28,547 nucleotides of DNA from NCBI GenBank assembly GCA_002451215.1, contig DKBM01000074.1:1-28547 (forward strand). Reading direction: 5' to 3'. This DNA is from SM1-46 sp002451215. GTDB lineage: Bacteria; Pseudomonadota; Gammaproteobacteria; Acidiferrobacterales; Sulfurifustaceae. A program made the position numbers and the translations under genes. Positions 8,847 through 16,116 of the stretch are shown here, piece after piece. Under the pieces are notes generated by a model. The model had not been told where the DNA came from and did not search any database. It saw only the letters and a program-made list of their open reading frames with translations. Numbering within the stretch: position 1 is the stretch's first letter; the number at the start of each line of letters is the position of its first letter.

Positions 8847-10583
8847 TTGCCAACTTCCACACCTGCTCCGGGAAAATGCCCGCGCCGTGCCAGCCGCGCA
8901 GCCGCGGCGCTGTTGGCTGCACTCGTGGCGACGTTCTGGTGGAGCGTGTCTCAGGCCGCCCCGATCAGTACGGAAATGGAAACCGACGAAGCGATCGGCA
9001 AGCACCTCCAGTTCCTTCAGGAACAAGGCATCCGGCTTCATGTGGCCGAGGTGGCCCAGGCGTACGCGCAGGGCAAGTTCGCGCCGGCGCGTGGACCGGT
9101 GCTCAACTTCGGCATCGGCGCACCACCCACCTGGATCGCGCTCGAAGTGACCAATCCCGGGAAGATCGGCGTGCTACGCCGGCTTGCTGTGGAGAACTCG
9201 TGGATCGACCGCATCGAGTTTTTTGTCCTGCGCGGCAAGCTGGCGCAGGAAGCCTTCCATACCGGCGACGCGCGGCCGTTTGCTGAACGACCGGTCGTTA
9301 GCCGGTACTTCTGGTTCAATCACGTGTTCCCGCCCGGCACCACCACCGTGCTGATGCGGGTCGAGACGCCCGATCCGATGGTGCTGCCAGTCTATTTCAC
9401 CACTGTGGAGGCGGCGCAGACTCGTGCCACCAGACAGGAGACCAGCTACGGCCTGCTGTACGGTTATCTTTTCGCACTGCTCGCCTACAACTTCATCCTG
9501 TTCCTGGGCCTCAAGGCCAGGCGTTACCTGTTCTACTCGATCTACCTGCTGTGCTTTTCGATCATGAACTTCACCTATACCGGACACAGCTACCAATGGC
9601 TGTGGCCGGCGTCACCCCAATGGCAACAGTGGTCGAACCCGCTGCTCATGATGATGTACGCGATCAGCGGACTGATGTTTGCCGTCTCGTTCCTCGAGAC
9701 CCGCAGGTTGTTGCCGCGCCTGCATCGGATCGTGATGGCGGGCGTGGTGACGTTTGTGGTGCTGCAGGCCGGTGCCGTGCTGCTGGAGAGCCGGGTGGCT
9801 GCGCTGCTGTTTTCTTTCGGATTCGTGTTCCTGTTTTCCGCCACGATGGTGGCGCTGGGGGCACTGGCCTATCGGGCCGGCCAGCGATCGGCCCGCTACT
9901 TTCTGATCGCGTCCGTCACGGCAGTCGTCGGCGCCTCTGTCACGGCCGCCGCTGTGTGGGGCCTGATCCCGTTTACCCCCTGGACCTATCGCGCGGTTGA
10001 TCTCGGCATGGCTGTGGATGCGACTCTGCTCGCGCTGGCGCTCGCCGACCAGTTCCGGATCGGCCAGGAAGAAAGGCTCCGCGCCGAGCAATTGGCGCAC
10101 GTGGATCCCCTGACCGGCATCAACAACCGACGGGCGTTCGCGACGCTGGTGGCGCCGATCTGGAGCACCGGGCAGCGTCACCAGCGCGACATGTCGGTGA
10201 TGCTTCTCGATATCGACCGGTTCAAGGCCGTCAATGACACACACGGCCACGCCGTGGGGGACAAGGCACTGATGCAACTGGCGGAACTGCTGCGTCAGCG
10301 CATGCGCAGCGGCGACGTGGTGGCGCGATGGGGCGGAGAAGAGTTCATCGTCTTTCTTCCCGAGACGACGCTGGCCGGGGCACGGTTGATCGCGGAACGA
10401 CTTCGCAGCGAGATTGCCGCGATGCAGATTGAGGGCGCAGGCGCGCGGTTCTCGCTCACGGCAACCTTTGGCGTCGCACACAACGACGACCCGAAGGCGA
10501 CGCTCGAGAATCTCATCTCAGTCGCAGACCGGCATCTCTACCAGGGCAAGGAACTGGGACGTAACCGCGTCTACCCCGGCTGA
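8847..10583 (+). CDS. Diguanylate cyclase with 7TMR-DISM sensor
   Basis: Membrane enzyme that makes cyclic di-GMP from two GTP in response to an unknown periplasmic signal. 578 residues. Signal peptide (AAAALLAALVATFWW, cut near SQAA), then a periplasmic 7TMR-DISMED2-type beta domain (about 35-195), seven hydrophobic helices (about 200-395) starting at SYGLLYGYLFALLAYN, and a GGDEF domain (about 405-575). The active site reads GGEEF (496-500). An inhibitory RxxD site (RSGD) lies five residues upstream, so product inhibition is likely. I chose TTG 8847 because a GAGG ribosome site lies six bases before it; the TTG at 8835 overlaps the ppc stop and has no such site. There is no ATG before the signal peptide. 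Probably co-transcribed with ppc. Confidence 0.92.
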   Translation: MPTSTPAPGKCPRRASRAAAALLAALVATFWWSVSQAAPISTEMETDEAIGKHLQFLQEQGIRLHVAEVAQAYAQGKFAPARGPVLNFGIGAPPTWIALEVTNPGKIGVLRRLAVENSWIDRIEFFVLRGKLAQEAFHTGDARPFAERPVVSRYFWFNHVFPPGTTTVLMRVETPDPMVLPVYFTTVEAAQTRATRQETSYGLLYGYLFALLAYNFILFLGLKARRYLFYSIYLLCFSIMNFTYTGHSYQWLWPASPQWQQWSNPLLMMMYAISGLMFAVSFLETRRLLPRLHRIVMAGVVTFVVLQAGAVLLESRVAALLFSFGFVFLFSATMVALGALAYRAGQRSARYFLIASVTAVVGASVTAAAVWGLIPFTPWTYRAVDLGMAVDATLLALALADQFRIGQEERLRAEQLAHVDPLTGINNRRAFATLVAPIWSTGQRHQRDMSVMLLDIDRFKAVNDTHGHAVGDKALMQLAELLRQRMRSGDVVARWGGEEFIVFLPETTLAGARLIAERLRSEIAAMQIEGAGARFSLTATFGVAHNDDPKATLENLISVADRHLYQGKELGRNRVYPG

Positions 10584-10604
10584 CGCCTGGTTTCCTGCGG
10601 TCCA

Positions 10605-10620
10605 CCCGCCAGCTGGCGGG
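10605..10620. terminator. 16-bp perfect GC palindrome between convergent genes
   Basis: CCCGCCAGCTGGCGGG, 21 bases after the cyclase stop codon and about 85 bases past the 3' end of the convergent PEBP gene. As RNA it gives a six-pair GC stem with an AGCU loop on either strand. No T-run follows, so intrinsic termination is not certain. Confidence 0.35.
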
Positions 10621-10706
10621 CACCGGGCACCGTGGCGCGACGGGCCCATGGACCGAGGCTTGGCGAATTCACTCTCGCACCACCGGCCGTGGTCACGCCA
10701 CTGCGT

Positions 10707-11177
10707 TCAACGGTCGCGCTGGTAGGTCCCCATGAGTTGCGCTTCCCCCAGGACGTGGCCGGACATGGCCTTCTCGAGCTGGGCTTTGCCGGGCTTGCCG
10801 AGATCCGCCATCACAGTATCGAGCGCGTAAAGCTTGAAGAAGTAGCGATGCTTGCCAACCGGCGGGCACGGGCCCCCATAGGCGGTCTTGCGGAAATCGT
10901 TGACGCCGGTCTTCGCGCCGTGCGGCAAGTGCCTCGCGCCCTCGTCGAGACTGGCGGCGCTGGCCGGCAGGTTGTACACGACCCAGTGCACCCACACCAT
11001 GCGCGGTGCGCGCGGATCGGGGGCGTCGGGGTCATCGACAACAAGCGCGAAGCTCTTCGTGTTCGCCGGCGCACCGGACCAGGCGAGCGGGGGCGAGACG
11101 TCATCGCTGTCGCAAGTGTAGGTGGCGGGGATTTCGCCACCATCCTTGAACGCCGTCGAAGTAAGTTGCAGAGTCAT
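10707..11177 (-). CDS. YbhB/YbcL family PEBP-like protein
   Basis: 156-residue protein of the phosphatidylethanolamine-binding / Raf-kinase-inhibitor-like family. Recognisable by DPDAPDPRAPRMVWVHWVVYNLP (first conserved region, here quoted in parts: DPDAP...WVHWVVYNLP), the CDSDDVSPPLAW start region, the GGPCPPVGKHRYFF loop and the LYALD strand. No signal peptide, so cytoplasmic. The bacterial family's role is poorly defined; ligand binding at the conserved DPDxP/H pocket is assumed. The ATG at 11177 has a consensus AGGAGG ribosome site. Last gene of the minus-strand series, 48 bases downstream of the nitroreductase gene. Confidence 0.92.
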   Translation of the reverse strand: MTLQLTSTAFKDGGEIPATYTCDSDDVSPPLAWSGAPANTKSFALVVDDPDAPDPRAPRMVWVHWVVYNLPASAASLDEGARHLPHGAKTGVNDFRKTAYGGPCPPVGKHRYFFKLYALDTVMADLGKPGKAQLEKAMSGHVLGEAQLMGTYQRDR

Positions 11178-11225
11178 ATTGATTCCTCCTGCTTGCCATC
11201 AATTCGCGGACCAACGCCGCAGCGC

Positions 11226-11870
11226 TCATTGAGCGCGCTTCGGATAACCAACTGTCTGGGCCAGCGTGACTTGCTGGTGGGCGCTCAGGCCGAGTGCCTT
11301 TGCCAACGCTTCGCGATCAACCGAGCCGCGCACCACCGTGGCCAGCCCTGCCGAGGCGCAGTACAGGTACACGTTCTGCGCGATGAAACCGGTATCCGCG
11401 CCGACGTAAAGGTCGCGCTGCTCCGGGCTCGCGCCGCGCATGCGCTGCACGTCCGCCACGTAAACGAGATTCACGGGCGCCGTAGCGACAAAATCCTGCG
11501 AGCCGGTGAGCGCGCGCAGATCGCGTGCCGCCACCTGGCGCAATGCGTTTGCCTTGGCGTCATAACGATATGCGCCGTCGGCGGTCGTGACATACACGTC
11601 GATCTCTCGCCAATCGCGCGCCGAAGGCGCGGTACGCTTGCCGGAATCGGCGCGGTTCACGCCCGCCGCGGCCCACAGCAGATCGGACAGGGTTTGCGGC
11701 GGCAACGCCTTGTCACTGAACTCGCGCGTCGAGTGCCGGTTACTCAGCGCCTGCATGAGCGGCATGCCACCGGCAATCTGTGGCGCTGGCAGCGTGACCA
11801 CCGGTTCCGCGGCGAGACTGCTGCCTGCCGCCATTGCCAATACCACACCCCACCAGTTTCCCCTGTTCAT
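11226..11870 (-). CDS. Exported nitroreductase / SagB-type dehydrogenase family protein
   Basis: 214 residues with a Sec-type signal peptide (VVLAMAAGSSLAAEP, cut after about residue 21), so probably periplasmic. The mature part is nitroreductase-like: the RHSTREFSDKALPPQTLSDLLWAAAGVNR segment is the FMN-binding start typical of SagB-type and short nitroreductases. YVGADTGFIAQNVYLYCASAGLATVVRG is the dimer/FMN helix, and VGYPK is close to the C-terminus. Substrate unknown; an exported flavoprotein of this type would presumably need cofactor loading before or during export. ATG 11870 has a GGAGGTG ribosome site. Sixty-one bases after the thermonuclease-like gene, same strand. Confidence 0.9.
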   Translation of the reverse strand: MNRGNWWGVVLAMAAGSSLAAEPVVTLPAPQIAGGMPLMQALSNRHSTREFSDKALPPQTLSDLLWAAAGVNRADSGKRTAPSARDWREIDVYVTTADGAYRYDAKANALRQVAARDLRALTGSQDFVATAPVNLVYVADVQRMRGASPEQRDLYVGADTGFIAQNVYLYCASAGLATVVRGSVDREALAKALGLSAHQQVTLAQTVGYPKRAQ

Positions 11871-11931
11871 TGCCACACCTCCTTCACCGAAGCGGTGAGA
11901 TTTGGCTCGGTTCTCTTCCAATCGCGCGCCG

Positions 11932-12414
11932 TCAGCGCGCTGGCCGCCGCTCGACGGGGAACCCCCACACGCCGAGGCCGCGGTTGCGCGCGATCTTTTC
12001 CAGCGCCTGGTACTCGAACGGCGCGTCGGGCAGCGCGAGCGCCCAGCCGCGCTCCAGCAGGTAGGCGGCAAGGTCCTCGCCATTGACCGTGCAATAGGCG
12101 CTGATGGTGCCGTCATCGTTCTTGCCGCGCGGCTCGCAGCGCACGAAGTTGACGCCGATCTTGAATTCGAGCGCCAGCGCGGCGCGCGTGCTACAGCGCA
12201 TGGGCCGCTCGAACTCGCGACAGCTCTGATCGGTGGGCGGAACGTAAATGCCATGCAGGCGGTAAGTGCGCCCGTCGATGCGCATGGTGGCGTCATCCTG
12301 CACCAGGGCATAACTCGATACCCCGTGGACCGGCGTTAGCCACGCGAAGCTGAGTATCGCGAGCCATGCGGCGATGCGACGCATAACCCCGCGACTTGCG
12401 TGATCTCGCTTCAT
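11932..12414 (-). CDS. Thermonuclease-like (SNase-fold) exported protein
   Basis: 160 residues. Signal peptide (IAAWLAILSFAWLTPVHG), then an SNase-like OB-fold: MRIDGRTYRLHGIYVPPTDQSC matches the nuclease's metal-site strand, and AAYLLERGWALALPDAPFEYQALEKIARNRGLGVWG matches the conserved C-terminal helix/WG motif. The usual catalytic Arg/Glu pair is not clearly kept: the position after LHGI reads YVPP, where active SNases have DAPE-like residues. Nuclease activity is therefore doubtful. Three further cysteines may form disulfides in the periplasm. ATG 12414 has a GAGGGG ribosome site seven bases upstream; an alternative ATG at 12384 also gives a signal peptide. A GTCACGTGAC palindrome lies about 86 bp upstream. 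Confidence 0.8.
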   Translation of the reverse strand: MKRDHASRGVMRRIAAWLAILSFAWLTPVHGVSSYALVQDDATMRIDGRTYRLHGIYVPPTDQSCREFERPMRCSTRAALALEFKIGVNFVRCEPRGKNDDGTISAYCTVNGEDLAAYLLERGWALALPDAPFEYQALEKIARNRGLGVWGFPVERRPAR

Positions 12415-12495
12415 GCCGGTTACCCCTCGCCTGCCCAAGATCGATCCGGATGTCTCCGGGATCTGCGGTTTCCCTTGCCGACGGGCTGTCATGCG

Positions 12496-12505
12496 GTCAC
12501 GTGAC
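12496..12505. promoter_or_regulatory. GTCACGTGAC palindrome upstream of SNase-like gene
   Basis: Second copy of the 10-bp palindrome seen at 4359-4368, here in the 165-base spacer upstream of the SNase-like gene. Read on the minus strand both copies share T-Y-GTCACGTGAC-S-G, so similarity extends slightly past the palindrome. Candidate shared operator. Confidence 0.35.
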
Positions 12506-12579
12506 GATTGACGCCTTACATTAGGCAGACGTGCGTCAGCCTGTCAAAGACCTCCGTCAAACTTTCGCGGGGAATGCAG

Positions 12580-12996
12580 TTACTTCGGGACGAAGCGGAA
12601 TTGAAGCTGGATGCCGCCTTCTGCGCGCACTTCCGGCAGGTCGCGCAGCTCGACGAAGGGCTGGGAGGATTCTACTGCTTGCACGACGCTGCGATCGAAT
12701 GCGGCATCGCCACTGGGCTGGATTACCTTCACCGAGCGAATCAAACCGTCCGGCTTCACGTCCACCAGCACCGTGGCCTTGAGGCGGCGCTTGGCGGCTT
12801 TCGGCGGTACCTTCCATTCGCTCGTCACGACATCGTTCAGAATGCGCGCGCACACCTGAAGATTGGGGCACGGTCCGCGCGCTCGCGTCGGCGGCAATGG
12901 CTCGCCGACCGGCATTCCCGACGGCGACGGCGCTTCCGCACAGCCCGCGAAACCCAGAATTACTGCCCCAAGCAACAGCCACAGGAATGATTTCAT
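12580..12996 (-). CDS. Lipoprotein with TonB/TolA-like C-terminal domain
   Basis: 138 residues. Lipoprotein signal peptide with the cysteine at residue 19 (FAGC lipobox), a proline-rich linker (PSPSGMPVGEPLPPTRARGP) and a TonB/TolA C-terminal-type fold: LKATVLVDVKPDGLIRSVKVIQPSGDAAFDRSVVQAVES is the beta-beta-alpha core, quoted here as VLVDVKPDG, PSGDAAFDRSV and LQFRFVP. It has no transmembrane energy-transducing helix, so it is not a complete TonB. It probably sits in an envelope membrane and binds a partner through this domain. ATG 12996 is chosen because it starts the signal peptide; the ribosome site is weak. About 105 bases after the EI-like gene. Confidence 0.85.
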   Translation of the reverse strand: MKSFLWLLLGAVILGFAGCAEAPSPSGMPVGEPLPPTRARGPCPNLQVCARILNDVVTSEWKVPPKAAKRRLKATVLVDVKPDGLIRSVKVIQPSGDAAFDRSVVQAVESSQPFVELRDLPEVRAEGGIQLQFRFVPK

Positions 12997-13101
12997 GGGC
13001 ACAGCTTACACGAGCACGCTGTGTGGGCGCTGCGCGCGGCGGCGTGAACGTGATGCCTCGCCCGACGACAAGCATCGCGTGCCCTGAGACCAGCGTGCTC
13101 T

Positions 13102-14361
13102 TCAGCCAGCGGCGTGATGGCGCTCCAGCACGAGCCTGGCTTCCCGTGACGACGGTGCCGCGCAAACCTGCTCGGCGAGCGCGCGGGCGCGAGCCGTGTC
13201 GGTTCGCGCGACGGTTTCGGCGAGATAGGGAATGAACACCGGATCGACCGAAAACACCCGAAAACCGAGCCCAAGCAGAAGTTCGAGACAGCCCGACAAC
13301 TGCGCAAGCAGCCCGCATACCTGCACGCGGATCAGGTGCGGCCCGGCATTCTCCGCCACGCTGCGCAGAAAGCGGTACAGCACCGGCGCATAGGGATCGA
13401 GCAGGCTCGCAACCTCGGGCCGATCCCGATCCGCCCCAAACAGGCACTGCATCAGATCATTGGTACCGAGCGCGACGAAATCCGCCGCCTCACAGAAATG
13501 GGCAATTTCGAGTGCCGCGGCTGGCGTCTCGAGCATGACGCCGACCAGCAGCGGCTTCGCCAGTCGTGCGCTGATGATGTCGCGGAGCTGGTGGATTTCC
13601 CCGGTACTTCGCACATACGGCAGAAGCAGGCGCAGTGCATGGAGGCGCTGCAGGCGCGCAACCGCTTCAAGCTGCGCCTGCACCACGCCTGCCACCGGCT
13701 CGTGATCGAACAGTCGCACGCCCTGTAGACCAAGTGGGCCGACCTGCTCGGAGAGTGCGCCGAGCCAGGCCGGGCGCTTGTCGGGCGCGATATCCAGCAG
13801 GCGAATCACAACCGGCAGGGTTTGCGCTGCCGCGCACACCTGTCCCAGGGCCTGCTCGTAGAAATCCGCGTCCGGTACCGCGCCATCCGGTGGCACCAGG
13901 AATTCGGAGCGCACCAACCCGATCGCGCAAGCGCCATTGGCGTGTGCCCGGCGCGCGCCGGCGGCGTCGCGCACGCTGGCGCGCAACTCCACGGCGACAT
14001 TGTCGGCGGTGTGCACCGCACGCCCTGCGGGCGGCGCCACCGGAACCGGGGTGAGCGATTGCGGCGACAGCTCTGGCGACACGACGCAACCGGCCGCACC
14101 GTCCAGCTGCACTACTTCGCCTTCCCGCAGCGTCCCCCCCTGCTCGCGTGTCAGCAATACCGTCGGCACACCGCGGGCAAGTAGCGCGATCAGGGAGTGT
14201 GAGAACGGCGCGGCGTCGACCACGATGGCGCCTGCAGGCTGCGCACGCAGGCTCCCGATCCTGGATTGCTCGGTAAGCCAAATGCAGCCATCGCGCGGAT
14301 CACGCGTAACCAGCCCGCGCACGGTCCCTGGCACGTAAGGCTTGCCCTGGATACGCTGCAT
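13102..14361 (-). CDS. Enzyme I-like PEP-utilising protein lacking the HPr-docking subdomain
   Basis: 419 residues from ATG 14361 (a GTG at 14373 is also possible). It resembles PTS Enzyme I / PPDK: an N-terminal QGKPYVPGTVRG motif, a swivelling phosphohistidine domain with FSHSLIALLARG (His55), and a PEP-binding barrel. Barrel motifs are GLVRSEFL, RLLDIAPDK (Arg187), GVRLF (Arg216), VMLETPAAA (Glu278), LGTNDL (Asn301, Asp302), ADRDRPE and VQVCG (Cys349). PEP-binding and catalytic residues therefore look intact. EI is usually about 570 residues. The roughly 120-residue helical subdomain that binds HPr, normally inserted between the PGxxxG start and the His domain, is absent, as is any ATP-grasp domain. 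The phosphate acceptor is unknown. It follows the oxidoreductase gene by 10-22 bases, so the two are likely an operon. Confidence 0.85.
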   Translation of the reverse strand: MQRIQGKPYVPGTVRGLVTRDPRDGCIWLTEQSRIGSLRAQPAGAIVVDAAPFSHSLIALLARGVPTVLLTREQGGTLREGEVVQLDGAAGCVVSPELSPQSLTPVPVAPPAGRAVHTADNVAVELRASVRDAAGARRAHANGACAIGLVRSEFLVPPDGAVPDADFYEQALGQVCAAAQTLPVVIRLLDIAPDKRPAWLGALSEQVGPLGLQGVRLFDHEPVAGVVQAQLEAVARLQRLHALRLLLPYVRSTGEIHQLRDIISARLAKPLLVGVMLETPAAALEIAHFCEAADFVALGTNDLMQCLFGADRDRPEVASLLDPYAPVLYRFLRSVAENAGPHLIRVQVCGLLAQLSGCLELLLGLGFRVFSVDPVFIPYLAETVARTDTARARALAEQVCAAPSSREARLVLERHHAAG

Positions 14362-14383
14362 GGCCCGGGTCACCCGTTCTGAA

Positions 14384-14968
14384 CTAGTGCGCGGCGCGGC
14401 CCAGCGCGCGCATACGTTCTAGGAGCTTTTCGATCCTGGTGTCGCTGGCGGTCTCGACCATGCCGACCAGTGTCTCGTGGATCGGACCCACTCCACAGAG
14501 AGCAAGCATGCCGCGCGTCAGGGCCTTTAGCCCGTGGGCGCGAAAGTACCAGCGGTAGAGAAATGCCGGCATGCCCATCGTCACGACGATGCGCACGCTC
14601 TTGCCCGTAAGCAGCTTCTCCATTCGGCCACCGGCACCAGCACGATACGCGAAGCCTGGCCGCAGCAGCTGCTCAAAAAATGCCTTGAGCAACGCCGGCA
14701 TACCACCGCCCCACAACGGGAACACGATCAGCATGTGATCGGCCCAGGTCACGCTTTCCTGGCACAGGTGGATGATGTCGGGCGGCGCGCCCTTTTCGTA
14801 GTCTTCCTTGGTGCGCAGGATCGGGAACTCGAGTGTGGCCACGTTGATGCGGCGCACCTGGTGCCCGGCCTCAGCGGCGCCCTGCGCGTAGGCATCGGCA
14901 AGCGCGTGGCCGAGATGGCCGCCGCGCGGATCGGGGTGTCCCTGGATGATGGCGATACTTCTTCCCAT
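14384..14968 (-). CDS. NAD(P)H-dependent flavodoxin-fold oxidoreductase
   Basis: 194 residues, flavodoxin_2 family (NQO1 / KefF / MdaB type), expected to reduce quinones with NAD(P)H using FMN or FAD. Seen: N-terminal IAIIQGHPDPRGG (flavin-phosphate loop after strand 1), the TLEFPILRTKEDY substrate-side segment, the WADHMLIVFPLWGGGMPALLKAFFEQ core motif typical of the family (given in parts: FPLWGGGMPALLK) and RPGFAYR. No signal peptide; cytoplasmic. Stop TAG lies 10-22 bases before the EI-like gene, which suggests co-transcription. It may belong to the oxidative-stress theme together with egtBD and the OsmC gene. Confidence 0.9.
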   Translation of the reverse strand: MGRSIAIIQGHPDPRGGHLGHALADAYAQGAAEAGHQVRRINVATLEFPILRTKEDYEKGAPPDIIHLCQESVTWADHMLIVFPLWGGGMPALLKAFFEQLLRPGFAYRAGAGGRMEKLLTGKSVRIVVTMGMPAFLYRWYFRAHGLKALTRGMLALCGVGPIHETLVGMVETASDTRIEKLLERMRALGRAAH

Positions 14969-15024
14969 GATGCCGGCCAGCTCAATCTGGCGCTACGCAA
15001 CCGACCTCCCGCGTCGACCACCCT

Positions 15025-15489
15025 TTACCGGTTAGCACGCCTGGCTCGAACAACGACCGTGCCGGCGAGCTTGTCGTGCCAGCCCTGCTTGCGCTTGTCG
15101 AAAGCTACCCATAGCAGCCCAAGGCCAAAAGGAATGGTGGAAACGAGGTAGCCAAGGTAGCGGCCCACCGACTGCCGAACGGAAGGCGGTTCGCCGGTTG
15201 TCGCGTCAACGATGCGGGCGGAAAAGACCATCTTGCCGGGCGTTGCCTGCTTGGCGCGCCAGAACCAGATCACGAGCACAGCCGGCAGGAACCACGATAT
15301 CAGGATATCCATCGGCCCCTGCACGAACGCGTCCGACCGAAAATACGCCGGTCCGTAAAGACTTATAAGCAAGGGCGCGGTGATCGCGATCAGAAGCACG
15401 GTGTCGATCAGCGTGGCAACGACGCGGATCCAGAAACCCACGTACTGTGGCTCATCGGTCGCAATCGGTACATTCTCATGTGCGTACAT
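15025..15489 (-). CDS. RDD family membrane protein
   Basis: 154 residues. The RDD signature is present in altered form: YVGFWIRVVATLIDTVLL (family GFWxRxxAxxID), a second hydrophobic segment around DILISWFLPAVLVIWFW, the TPGKMVFSARIVDATTG hallmark (family TxGKxxxGxRVVD) and a third helix GRYLGYLVSTIPFGLGLLWV, followed by FDKRKQGWHDKLAGTVVV, which is the standard ending. Role unknown; some relatives affect ion or osmolyte transport. ATG 15489 starts directly before the hydrophilic N-terminus; no clear ribosome site. Fifty-six bases upstream of the oxidoreductase gene. Confidence 0.92.
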   Translation of the reverse strand: MYAHENVPIATDEPQYVGFWIRVVATLIDTVLLIAITAPLLISLYGPAYFRSDAFVQGPMDILISWFLPAVLVIWFWRAKQATPGKMVFSARIVDATTGEPPSVRQSVGRYLGYLVSTIPFGLGLLWVAFDKRKQGWHDKLAGTVVVRARRANR

Positions 15490-15562
15490 GAGACATATTG
15501 TGACTGAGCTGTCGCGGATCGAAAAGCCGTATCTCAATTCGCGCGGGCGGCAAGCGCACTCT

Positions 15563-15587
15563 TCACATTGCCGGCTCGGCAATGTGA
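15563..15587. repeat. Strong hairpin in DUF3330-RDD spacer
   Basis: Perfect 11-bp inverted repeat TCACATTGCCG / CGGCAATGTGA around the three-base loop GCT. It lies between the DUF3330 gene stop (15638) and the RDD gene start (15489) on the minus strand. No T-run follows on either strand. It could end transcription of the DUF3330 gene, stabilise an mRNA end or bind a protein. Confidence 0.55.
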
Positions 15588-15637
15588 GCGATCGGGGGAC
15601 CGCCATCCGGACCCGAACCGCTTCGCTGGTCGCCGGC

Positions 15638-15829
15638 TCAGGTACTGCCCTTCTTCGCGGGTGCTTCTGCGGCACCTTCGTCGCGCCACTGCGCGTAACA
15701 CTCCGGGCCGCAGAAATAGTAGACATACTCCACCGCTTCCGCCGATTCCGCGACCGACTTCGGAATTTCCTTCAGGCAGATTCTGCAAGCGACCGTCTCG
15801 GGTGTAGTGACCTTGTCTAGCTCCCCCAT
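15638..15829 (-). CDS. DUF3330-like small zinc-ribbon protein
   Basis: 63 residues. Two cysteine pairs, VACRICLKEIP (CxxC) and YYFCGPECYAQW (CxxxC followed by YxxW), make a TRASH/YHS-like metal site as in DUF3330 proteins. The C-terminal tail (AAEAPAKKGST) is low-complexity. No signal peptide. Function unknown; probably a small metal-binding or regulatory protein. ATG 15829 has a GAGGG sequence seven bases upstream. It is the first gene of the long minus-strand series. Confidence 0.8.
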   Translation of the reverse strand: MGELDKVTTPETVACRICLKEIPKSVAESAEAVEYVYYFCGPECYAQWRDEGAAEAPAKKGST

Positions 15830-15911
15830 GACACGCCCTCCGTCCAGGGTGGTAACTCAATCCTACTCCTGCCACAGCGTCAGGCGTCAATACGCTGCAA
15901 AGTAGTGATAA

Positions 15912-16109
15912 GAAGTTTCTATTTGCCCTGAGCGCAACGTCGCGGCGGTTTGGCGAAATACGTGGATCAGTGTTGACGGTAACCTGAACGCCCTTGGCGC
16001 CGCTTTCAGTATCGGCCGGCGACTTGTTGTCCTGATCGAATTCGAGGACGTCAACGGCGGGCTGGATGGCGCGGCGCTGCTGAGCGCTTCGCTCGCCCTG
16101 CGCTTCTAG
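15912..16109 (+). pseudogene. Possible remnant of an outer-membrane barrel C-terminus
   Basis: Sixty-five stop-free codons with no ATG, GTG or TTG start and a stop-rich TGA-TAA just upstream. The translation ends WISVDGNLNALGAAFSIG, then RRLVVLIEFEDVNGG, then ALLSASLALRF before the stop. Alternating hydrophobic residues and the final Arg-Phe look like the last beta-strands of an outer-membrane barrel. There is no ribosome site or upstream coding part. It sits in a 287-base spacer between minus-strand genes, so it may be a decayed 3' end or chance; I rate it low. Confidence 0.25.
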
Positions 16110-16116
16110 CCGCGCG

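Noticed and set aside
11932..12414. Active secreted nuclease
   Set aside because: The fold matches SNase but catalytic positions are not clearly present, so I call it nuclease-like only.
13012..13100. 10-bp inverted repeat GAGCACGCTG / CAGCGTGCTC 69 bases apart
   Set aside because: Long spacing and GC-rich surroundings; overlaps the 3' end of the EI-like gene and shows no other symmetry.
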